Shown here: positions 6,141 through 12,677 of the stretch, one piece after another | Numbering within the stretch: the stretch's first letter is position 1 | Layout of the letters: each line of letters begins with the position of its first letter | Source: an uncultured Gammaproteobacteria bacterium | Lineage (GTDB): Bacteria; Pseudomonadota; Gammaproteobacteria; Pseudomonadales; DT-91 | Length of the DNA stretch: 14,025 nucleotides | Assembly (NCBI GenBank): GCA_929200485.1 | Contig: CAKMZU010000012.1 | Location: forward strand, 1-14,025 | Direction of reading: 5' to 3' | The notes under the pieces: model-generated | The model's database searches: none | What the model was told of the DNA's origin: nothing | Seen by the model: only the letters and a program-made list of their open reading frames with translations | Made by a program: the position numbers and the translations under genes

Positions 6141-6572
6141 ATGAAAAATAGTATATATGTGTTTATCGGTCTATTTATCAGTATAAACATCTTTGCGAAT
6201 AAAATAATTGTCATCAATCATACCGATCATAAAAATTTTATAAAATTTCATAGTGTACGTGACAAGCATTTTTTTGAGTGGTCATTAGAAAAAGGGCGTG
6301 ATCAGTCATTGACAATGTGGCGCGACATGAATTTAAAGATAGTGGTTATGAATAAAGATAAGGTGGGTATGTGCCAAATTCATTTGTCAGAGGAAAAATA
6401 TCTGTGGGGTCTTCATGATGATTCAAAATATCAGCCATTCATAAGCTGGACAGACTGCCCATCTAATGTTGTTTATAGCTCATTTGATCAAAAAAGATGG
6501 CAAATAAAATGGGTTTGGCAACGTCCTGAGGGCTCAGGAGACTCAACTGTCACGATCGATAATATCTATTAG
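6141..6572 (+). CDS. Orphan secreted protein, Trp-rich, one likely disulphide
   Basis: A 143-residue protein I do not recognise. Residues 1-19 make a Sec signal peptide, with likely cleavage after Ala19 (IFA, then NKII). The mature 124 residues carry six or more tryptophans and exactly two cysteines (Cys78, Cys106), which could pair. Alternating hydrophobic positions such as 'KIIVIN', 'LKIVVM' and 'WQIKWVW' suggest a small beta-rich fold in the periplasm or outside the cell. The ribosome binding site is weak: GGGA at 6127-6130, 10 bases from the ATG and in the loop of a small inverted repeat. It shares no obvious similarity with the other secreted orphan upstream, though both are A+T-rich and signal-bearing. 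The function is unknown; a toxin-like or adhesive role would be speculation. Confidence 0.65.
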   Translation: MKNSIYVFIGLFISINIFANKIIVINHTDHKNFIKFHSVRDKHFFEWSLEKGRDQSLTMWRDMNLKIVVMNKDKVGMCQIHLSEEKYLWGLHDDSKYQPFISWTDCPSNVVYSSFDQKRWQIKWVWQRPEGSGDSTVTIDNIY

Positions 6573-6784
6573 GTTTTTGTAAAAAATTGGTCATGGAATG
6601 CTCACCAAGTAACCCCTTAGAAAAGTTTTATCTCGGCGTACTGAATAAAAATGACTAAACTTCATTCATCTATACCACATTACTCTCGGATTAATTGGCG
6701 ACTGAAGAGATCTCATCATTTTACGCAAAAAATATAAAATACAACTTTAAATCCAAGCGATATTCTTACGCCTATTTTTTCGAC

Positions 6785-8476
6785 TTAAGGCTTCCATCGA
6801 TTCAATGCTTTATTGAACTGCTTATCAAGCTCATTTTTAATTTTTTCCTGGGCTTTATTTTTTGATGTTTCAACTTTCTTATTAAGCAAATCTGAATATT
6901 GCCCATTAAGTTGCGTTAGGCTGGATATTTCGGCATCTAAAAGATTTGTTTCTTTTTCAAGCGATCCTAAATAGTCACTGACTTTATCATTAAGCTTGCC
7001 CGTTAGCTCGGCTTGGAATTCAGCTTTCTTAGATTGCACCGCTCTTTGAATAGCCGTTTTTAATGATTCGTCCAGGTTGGAGTGATATTGAATCTTAGGT
7101 GAACTGATAGTACCTTGAACGGTGACTTCGGCCTTCACCTGATGAACATCTTGCAAAGCTTTCGCCACTAAAGGGTGCACTCCCTTCTCGTTTAATACCA
7201 TCTCTTTTAGTTGTAACTCACTTGCTCCGTTTAATTGATCATCAATCAGTCCAACCTGACCCACTGCGTCCAGCCGCCCTTTTTCCAGGTTCATTGCAGA
7301 GATTAATTGATTGGCGGGTAATTGCTTTAATGTAAACTGTGTTTGAGCCATCAATGGCTCCGAACCCTCCAGTGTAATATCGGCATTTAACTCATCCGAC
7401 ATGCCATATAGGCTGCCTTGAATAGTAATATGCCCCGGCTTTTCAACCGGCCAGTTTAGATCTGTCAAATCGACCTGCAGGGAAGATTGTCCCTGTGGCA
7501 TATCGATAAACCCTTTCGTTATTTCGACCTTCCAGGGTTCGGAAGCTGCTTTATCCACACCCTCTTTACTTTCATCACCTTTTGATTCACCACTTTCAAA
7601 CAAGGGTTTTAACTTCTCATAATGATTAGCTAACCGGTTTACCCACTCACCGACTTGTTCACCAAAAAGTAGCTGACTCATATTGACCAGCCCCTGCTGA
7701 TGAACACCATATTTTTTTTTCAGATTTTCATAATCTTTTGCAGGAGCTGCTTTTAATAACATGATTGAAGTAATCAGCTCATTTTTATCATCTTTAAGTT
7801 GGCTTAGGGCCTCGTTAATGCGTTGTCTATCTTTTCGAATGGATTGTTTAAATGTATTTACTGACTTTTGAATCTCAACGAGATCTTGATGGTTATTAAT
7901 GGGTTTGTCGGTTATTGCCTCCAACTCTTTTTTATAGGCTGACAATTTTTTTGAATCCGGCAACTTGTCTTTCATCGCCCCCCATGCCAATTGTTTGCTT
8001 TCAACGCTTTTTTGTAATGCCTTGTATTGCTTATCGGTTTCAAGATTTTCATTGGCAATAATCTCATTGACATCAGGAAACTCATAATCAAATTGAATCC
8101 CTTCTGATGCTTTTTTATCGACGAGTTTTCCAGTCTTTTCACGATTCGAATCAAAAACAAGGCCCTCAATACCTAAGGTTTGCACATGGATTTTATTGGA
8201 AAATAAGGGTGAAACATGGACAGTAAACTTAGCCGTTTGCCATTCAAGCAGGTTATTATTGAGGTTTTCCGGGTCCGTTATCTGTAAGTGCTTGAGTGTG
8301 ACACCCACAGGCCAGTAATGAAGTGATACACCATCAAGATCTACTGTCGCACCCACAGCCTGCGATCCATGACTCTCAATCTGCTGTTTGATCACTGTCG
8401 GCAGAATAAGTGCCCCAACAACTAAGAGCACAAACAATAAAACAAGGATGAACAACCCAATTTTTAAAAACCGCAT
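6785..8476 (-). CDS. TIGR03545/AsmA-like inner-membrane-anchored envelope protein
   Basis: A 563-residue protein. Start ATG 8476 is chosen over the longer frame (which opens at 8602 inside the epimerase gene) because AAAGGGAG at 8481-8488 lies 4 bases upstream and Met1 directly precedes the membrane helix. One transmembrane helix spans residues 5-27, with the rest in the periplasm. Residues 28-115 resemble the AsmA-like start of TIGR03545 proteins: 'AVGATVDLDGVSLHYWPVGV', 'LKHLQITDPEN', 'IHVQTLGIEGLVFDS'. Charged, probably coiled-coil segments fill about 145-265. A second beta-rich AsmA-like part (about 315-470) contains 'LQVDLTDLNWPVEKPGHI', and a final coiled coil runs to the C-terminus. 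AsmA-like proteins are linked to phospholipid movement between membranes, but this family is uncharacterised. It begins 10 bases after the epimerase stop, so the two are surely co-transcribed. The TIGR03546 partner described for this family is absent here. Confidence 0.85.
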   Translation of the reverse strand: MRFLKIGLFILVLLFVLLVVGALILPTVIKQQIESHGSQAVGATVDLDGVSLHYWPVGVTLKHLQITDPENLNNNLLEWQTAKFTVHVSPLFSNKIHVQTLGIEGLVFDSNREKTGKLVDKKASEGIQFDYEFPDVNEIIANENLETDKQYKALQKSVESKQLAWGAMKDKLPDSKKLSAYKKELEAITDKPINNHQDLVEIQKSVNTFKQSIRKDRQRINEALSQLKDDKNELITSIMLLKAAPAKDYENLKKKYGVHQQGLVNMSQLLFGEQVGEWVNRLANHYEKLKPLFESGESKGDESKEGVDKAASEPWKVEITKGFIDMPQGQSSLQVDLTDLNWPVEKPGHITIQGSLYGMSDELNADITLEGSEPLMAQTQFTLKQLPANQLISAMNLEKGRLDAVGQVGLIDDQLNGASELQLKEMVLNEKGVHPLVAKALQDVHQVKAEVTVQGTISSPKIQYHSNLDESLKTAIQRAVQSKKAEFQAELTGKLNDKVSDYLGSLEKETNLLDAEISSLTQLNGQYSDLLNKKVETSKNKAQEKIKNELDKQFNKALNRWKP

Positions 8477-8486
8477 AGCACTCCCT

Positions 8487-9374
8487 TTATTTGTATAACG
8501 TGAAAAGTGGAACCAAGCCCTCTTTATAAGTCGGGTAAAGAAATTCGAAGCCCGCTTCTTGTATTTTTTGATTACGGATGCGCTTATAGCTTGATGGTGC
8601 ATCAGCCACTAGGTCTTCATTTAATGGCAATTGCATATTATCACTCAAATAGGCAACAAATGTTTCATAATCGACAGGGCTTGTATCAGTGCCATTGTAT
8701 AATGGTTCTACTGCGTCACTCTGTGCCTTGTGGATAAGAAAATCTAACAACCTTGCACAATCATCAACATGAATTCGATTCATATAATAATTGGTCGTTG
8801 CTGTTGATGCTAGCTGATGATTTTTTAACTTATCAAGATAGCGGTAACGATCTGAGCGATAGATACCTGAAAACCGAACAACAGTCGATTCAATCGGTGA
8901 CTTGTGCAATAAGTGCTCTGCTTCCAGCAATTTTTGGGCGGTTGCTGCTGTAGGTTTTGTCTCCGAACGCTCATCAACCCATTGGTTGTCGGTCTGTGCA
9001 TAAACACTGGTACTGGATACCCAAAAGATTCGCTTAAGCGCTGTTGGATTCAATGCCGATAAAATGCGCTCTAAGTTATCCACATAGCCTTTTTGATACG
9101 CGGCTTCTCTAGAAGACTCATTTCTATCAGGAACCAGGGTAATAACGACATAATCAAACGCCTTTTGAGAAAGACCCGTTAGATCGGATTCGACAGAAAA
9201 GTCCATCGACTGAGCGTTTAAACCCTTAAGCGGTTCAATATTGCGCCGGTAGGCTGTTACTTCAGCACCGCTTTTTTCTAATAACGCATAAAGCCGGGTG
9301 CCAATATCACCGCAACCCAATAACCCTATTTTTACACCGGATAATGCCGCCTTTGCACTTTGCCCTGTTTCCAT
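8487..9374 (-). CDS. Atypical NAD(P)-binding SDR-family epimerase/oxidoreductase (YeeZ-like)
   Basis: A 295-residue cytoplasmic protein with an N-terminal Rossmann fold: 'VKIGLLGCGDIG' gives the dinucleotide loop Gly20-x-Gly22-x-x-Gly25, and 'VTAYRR' follows at the end of strand 2, where Arg residues favour NADP. The central block 'IFWVSSTSVYA' (116-126) and 'VVRFSGIYR' (165-173), 'NRIHVDDCA' (199-207) are those of extended/atypical SDR proteins such as YeeZ. The usual catalytic Tyr of YxxxK appears replaced: around residue 144 there is Ala, while Lys148 remains. This is common in atypical SDR members and makes the reaction uncertain. The ATG has a modest GGGA upstream. The gene is divergent from recG across 89 bases and leads into the TIGR03545 gene 10 bases downstream. 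No substrate can be inferred. Confidence 0.88.
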   Translation of the reverse strand: METGQSAKAALSGVKIGLLGCGDIGTRLYALLEKSGAEVTAYRRNIEPLKGLNAQSMDFSVESDLTGLSQKAFDYVVITLVPDRNESSREAAYQKGYVDNLERILSALNPTALKRIFWVSSTSVYAQTDNQWVDERSETKPTAATAQKLLEAEHLLHKSPIESTVVRFSGIYRSDRYRYLDKLKNHQLASTATTNYYMNRIHVDDCARLLDFLIHKAQSDAVEPLYNGTDTSPVDYETFVAYLSDNMQLPLNEDLVADAPSSYKRIRNQKIQEAGFEFLYPTYKEGLVPLFTLYK

Positions 9375-9392
9375 AGCATAATCCCAATGTTT

Positions 9393-9402
9393 ACATTAAT
9401 GT
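9393..9402. promoter_or_regulatory. Perfect 10-base palindrome between the divergent epimerase gene and recG
   Basis: ACATTAATGT is an exact palindrome in the 89-base gap that must hold promoters for both directions. It could be a regulator site, but a 10-base palindrome in A+T-rich DNA is also expected by chance. Confidence 0.15.
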
Positions 9403-9463
9403 TGAAGTTAGTTTGCATTCTCCCACAGCCAATGAATTTATCCAATAGCGAAAGGATACGCCC

Positions 9464-11533
9464 ATGCCACTAGAGCTTGATAGCGACATCCGCTTTTTAA
9501 AAGGCGTTGGGCCAAAGATGGCCGAAAAATTCCACGCCATTGGTATTCAAACTATTTTGGATTTGCTCTTTCACCTGCCCAGAGATTATCAGGATCGAAC
9601 CCGAATCACGCCAATCAGAGCATGCCAAATTGGCCGCTATGCGCAAATCGAAGGACAAATTCTTCAATCGCAAGTGACGTTTGGCAAGCGCAGAAGTCTC
9701 CTTGTCACCATTGAAGATCTTTCTGGCAAAATGACACTGCGCTTTTTTCACTTCAACAAACAGCAACAAGCGAATTTAGAAAAAGGGCGACTCATTCGCG
9801 CCTTTGCCGAATGCCGTTTGTTAAACCAAGGGGTTGAAATGATTCACCCTGAATACACGCTGGATCCGCAGCCGATTAACACGGAAACAGAAAAGCTCAC
9901 CGCCATTTATTCAACAACTCAGGGCATAAGCCAAACGCTATGGCGAAATCTTCAGACTCAGGCTATCGACATTTTAGCCACAAGCACACAACAGGTAGAT
10001 AGCATTCAACTCCCGGCACATCTGAAGGCATTGCAGATCTCACTGAATGAAGCCTTGATGTTTTGCCACAACCCGCCGCCAACCGTTAACGTTGATCAGC
10101 TTATTGAGGGTGAGCACCCTTATCAAATGCGTCTTGCATTAGATGAACTGATTGCACATCAATTGAGTCTTTTGGCCTATCGACATCAACGCCGCAGCCA
10201 ATTAAGCCCAGCCTTTAAGGCAGAGATCGAAACCAATCCCTTGCTTAAATCATTGCCTTTTGAACTGACATCAGCGCAAGGCAGAGTCATACAGGAAATT
10301 GCCAGCGATATACGCCAAACACACCCTATGATGCGATTGGTTCAAGGCGATGTTGGCAGTGGGAAAACCATTGTTGCTGCCGTTGCTGCTTGCTTTGCTA
10401 TCCAATCAGGCTTTCAAGTGGTATTAATGGCGCCAACTGAAATCTTGGCTGAGCAACATTTGGTGAGTTTTACCGAGTGGTTCGAGCCATTAGGTATTCA
10501 AGTAAGCTGTCTTTTGGGCAAACACACCAAAAAACAAAAACGTGAGTGCCTTGAAGCGCTCCTATCCGGCGACATTCAATGCTTAATTGGCACCCATGCC
10601 GTGATTGAAGACGATGTCCAGTTTAAACAACTGGGGTTAATTATCATCGATGAGCAGCATCGATTCGGTGTTCACCAACGCCTTGCATTGCATAGCAAGG
10701 GGCAACCCAATCAGTCGCCGCATCAACTCATCATGACGGCAACACCTATTCCCAGAACGCTGGCTATGACAGCTTATGCCGATCTTGATCTGTCAATCAT
10801 CGATGAATTGCCTAAAGGGCGTCAGCCCATCATGACCAAGCTGGTTGATCAAAACCGTCGAGAGGATGTCATAGCACGAATTCATCATGCCTGCCTTGAT
10901 GGTCAGCAAGCTTATTGGGTATGTACCCTCATTGAGGAATCCGAAACGCTCAACTGCCAGACTGCCGAAGAAACTTTTATTAGATTGCAGCAGGCACTGC
11001 CGGATTTACGTATAGGTCTTGTGCATGGCCGCCTTAAACCAAGCGAGAAAGCCGACATCATGAATGCGTTCGCCAAGGGAGACATTCATTTGCTTGTCGC
11101 TACCACTGTCATTGAAGTTGGCGTTAATGTGCCGAACGCCTCTATTATGGTCATCGAAAACCCCGAACGCTTAGGACTCTCCCAGCTCCATCAATTAAGA
11201 GGCCGCGTAGGGCGAGGGAGTTTGCAAAGTTACTGCCTGTTAGTCTACCAAAAGCCGTTATCTTCTCAGGGTAAAGAGCGTCTGCAAATTATGCGAGAAT
11301 CCAATGATGGCTTTGTCATTGCTGAAAAAGATATGGAACTTCGAGGCCCTGGTGAAATCCTTGGTGACAAACAAACCGGGCTGATTAACTTTCGAGTCGC
11401 CCACCTTGAGCGAGATAATCATCTGGTGGAAGATGCAAGAGCCATCGCCTTATCGCTACAACGTTCTCCTGACATATCAAAAAGATTGATCAATCGCTGG
11501 TTGCATCAGCCGGAATATTTTATCAATGGCTAA
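9464..11533 (+). CDS. recG: ATP-dependent DNA helicase RecG
   Basis: A 689-residue, full-length RecG (E. coli 693). RecG is a double-strand DNA translocase that reverses stalled replication forks and branch-migrates Holliday junctions and R-loops. The N-terminal wedge domain with its OB fold (about 1-150) starts with 'FLKGVGPKMAEKF' and includes 'LLFHLPRDYQDRT'. Helicase motifs follow in order: Walker A GDVGSGKT at 295-302, motif Ia 'MAPTEILAEQH', the DEQH box at 396-399 (RecG/Mfd type), motif III TATPIPRT at 425-432, motif V 'ATTVIEVGVNVPNA', and motif VI QLRGRVGRG at 577-585. The C-terminal 'RGPGEILGDKQTG' (TRG region) is complete. Shine-Dalgarno AAAGGA lies 7 bases before the ATG. No frameshift or missing motif was found. 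Confidence 0.99.
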   Translation: MPLELDSDIRFLKGVGPKMAEKFHAIGIQTILDLLFHLPRDYQDRTRITPIRACQIGRYAQIEGQILQSQVTFGKRRSLLVTIEDLSGKMTLRFFHFNKQQQANLEKGRLIRAFAECRLLNQGVEMIHPEYTLDPQPINTETEKLTAIYSTTQGISQTLWRNLQTQAIDILATSTQQVDSIQLPAHLKALQISLNEALMFCHNPPPTVNVDQLIEGEHPYQMRLALDELIAHQLSLLAYRHQRRSQLSPAFKAEIETNPLLKSLPFELTSAQGRVIQEIASDIRQTHPMMRLVQGDVGSGKTIVAAVAACFAIQSGFQVVLMAPTEILAEQHLVSFTEWFEPLGIQVSCLLGKHTKKQKRECLEALLSGDIQCLIGTHAVIEDDVQFKQLGLIIIDEQHRFGVHQRLALHSKGQPNQSPHQLIMTATPIPRTLAMTAYADLDLSIIDELPKGRQPIMTKLVDQNRREDVIARIHHACLDGQQAYWVCTLIEESETLNCQTAEETFIRLQQALPDLRIGLVHGRLKPSEKADIMNAFAKGDIHLLVATTVIEVGVNVPNASIMVIENPERLGLSQLHQLRGRVGRGSLQSYCLLVYQKPLSSQGKERLQIMRESNDGFVIAEKDMELRGPGEILGDKQTGLINFRVAHLERDNHLVEDARAIALSLQRSPDISKRLINRWLHQPEYFING

Positions 11534-11588
11534 TGGGCTAATGTTTCACTTCAATTGCATAGGGCTTTTATTTTTATTCGATCTATTA

Positions 11589-12293
11589 TCAGATACTTCT
11601 GTAGCAACATATACATCTTATCTTTGTCTTTTGTTCATGTGATTCATGGCATGATAGGCAGCCTGTTTGTATCTTAGGAATACATTCTCCACAAAGGGTT
11701 GTATTCTCTACTACCTTTTTTGCTCCCATACAACAGTGCCCGTAAAGTACATTGGAGTTGTCGTAACAAGCCATGCATTGTCTATCACCGTTGCTGTTCA
11801 GTACTACCTGCAATTTATCTTTATCAATGGAACTTGTTTTTTCACAGAAGATAGCGCCACATGGATTGTGAGGATTCTCTGCTGCCATCCTACCGCATAC
11901 AAATCCAATCAACGCCCCCAGCATTGAACCAATTATTGAACCTAAACCTGAATATATTCCTATTTCATTAACTGCATGTTGATTAGAGGAGTAAAACTGC
12001 GCATCTATATAAGCGCCAGTTACCGCTCCTGCGACTGCTCCTGCGACAATCCCTTGTGCTGTTTTTGAACCAATGATCTTTAACCTTCCAGCCTCACTCG
12101 TACAACAACACATCGACTGCTGATTTAATTCAGGATGAATATTTACGATTAGCGGTGTTGTCTCATCTTGCGAAGGGGCTGAATTAGTATCATTCGTAGG
12201 CATTGTATGGTTTGTAGCACACATACTGATTAACAAGAAACCTATGAAGATTCGAGCCAATCTCAAGCATACAAACACAATCTTTAAGGTCAT
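11589..12293 (-). CDS. Orphan glycine-zipper membrane protein with a Cys/His-rich RING-like tail
   Basis: A 234-residue protein of no family I can name. Residues 4-26 are a signal peptide or membrane anchor. The middle has two glycine-zipper hydrophobic segments: 'GIVAGAVAGAVTGAYI' (81-96) and 'GLGSIIGSMLGALIGFVCG' (116-134), the kind of sequence that packs in or inserts into membranes. CCC stands at 62-64. The C-terminal 60 residues hold many metal-ligand candidates: Cys173-x2-Cys176, His186-Cys187-Cys188, Cys201-x2-Cys204, Cys212-x2-Cys215-His216, then Cys227, Cys229, Cys230. The order CxxC - HCC - CxxC - CxxC is reminiscent of a cross-brace RING finger, though the spacing differs from the standard C-x-H-x2-C-x2-C. 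No Shine-Dalgarno precedes ATG 12293, so a downstream start is possible. It lies alone between recG (convergent) and a small divergent gene. Function unknown. Confidence 0.68.
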   Translation of the reverse strand: MTLKIVFVCLRLARIFIGFLLISMCATNHTMPTNDTNSAPSQDETTPLIVNIHPELNQQSMCCCTSEAGRLKIIGSKTAQGIVAGAVAGAVTGAYIDAQFYSSNQHAVNEIGIYSGLGSIIGSMLGALIGFVCGRMAAENPHNPCGAIFCEKTSSIDKDKLQVVLNSNGDRQCMACYDNSNVLYGHCCMGAKKVVENTTLCGECIPKIQTGCLSCHESHEQKTKIRCICCYRSI

Positions 12294-12401
12294 AGTTTTT
12301 TGTGTGATAGGTTAAAGATAAGTTCCACATGGCCTCAAATAAACGATGCGGGGCATAATAATCAAATTGCAGCATCCCTAATCTTTTGACACAATAACGC
12401 G
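12294..12401. promoter_or_regulatory. Divergent intergenic region with weak promoter elements
   Basis: These 108 bases separate the minus-strand RING-like gene from the plus-strand small conserved gene and should carry both promoters. CATAAT at 12354-12359 is a fair plus-strand -10 but lacks a matching -35. TTGACA at 12386-12391 is a perfect -35 consensus but too close to the ATG to serve this gene. Neither gene has a convincing ribosome binding site here. Confidence 0.2.
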
Positions 12402-12677
12402 ATGAAGTCTTCACCTGAAAAACTGTTAAAAAAGCACGAAAAACTCATTCAATCGGATGGGCTTAAAGTTGTCTCTCATGTTCAGCGCCCCATCGATGAA
12501 GGCTACCTTCACACTCTGATGATTGATAATGTCTCCACCCCATTTAAATTTGTTCGAACCAAAAAGTATAAATCGCTTCAAGGCCAACGTGTCAATCTAA
12601 CCTATTACCCTAAAAACGAAACTGTTGCAGGAATGGATTTTCAAGTCATGAAAGTGGTGAGAATAAAAGTCAGCTAA
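12402..12677 (+). CDS. Small conserved hypothetical protein
   Basis: A 91-residue basic, soluble protein without signal peptide or membrane helix. It reads as a compact single domain: a Lys-rich helix (about 3-18), then 'GYLHTLMIDNVSTPFKFVR', 'KKYKSLQGQRVNLTYYPKN', and a final strand 'MKVVRIKVS'. The middle and end resemble small hypothetical proteins I recall from other gammaproteobacteria with the pattern H-T-L-x-I-(E/D)-x-x-x-x-P-F-K...Y-K-S-L-x-G-x-R-V-N-L-T-Y-Y-P; I know no function for them. There is no clear Shine-Dalgarno before the ATG. Its stop overlaps, tail-to-tail, the stop of the copper receptor gene on the other strand (shared bases 12674-12677). Gene reality is likely; role unknown. 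Confidence 0.8.
   Translation: MKSSPEKLLKKHEKLIQSDGLKVVSHVQRPIDEGYLHTLMIDNVSTPFKFVRTKKYKSLQGQRVNLTYYPKNETVAGMDFQVMKVVRIKVS

Noticed and set aside
6598..6660. Short ORF from ATG 6594 (MECSPSNP start) downstream of the second secreted orphan
   Set aside because: About 21 codons, no ribosome binding site and no protein-like features.
8477..8602. N-terminal extension of the TIGR03545-like protein to ATG 8602
   Set aside because: It lies inside the epimerase gene, is very basic, and the ATG at 8476 has a strong ribosome binding site directly before the membrane helix.
12190..12414. A 74-codon minus-strand ORF starting at 12414
   Set aside because: It overlaps two better genes in other frames and shows no domain or ribosome binding site.
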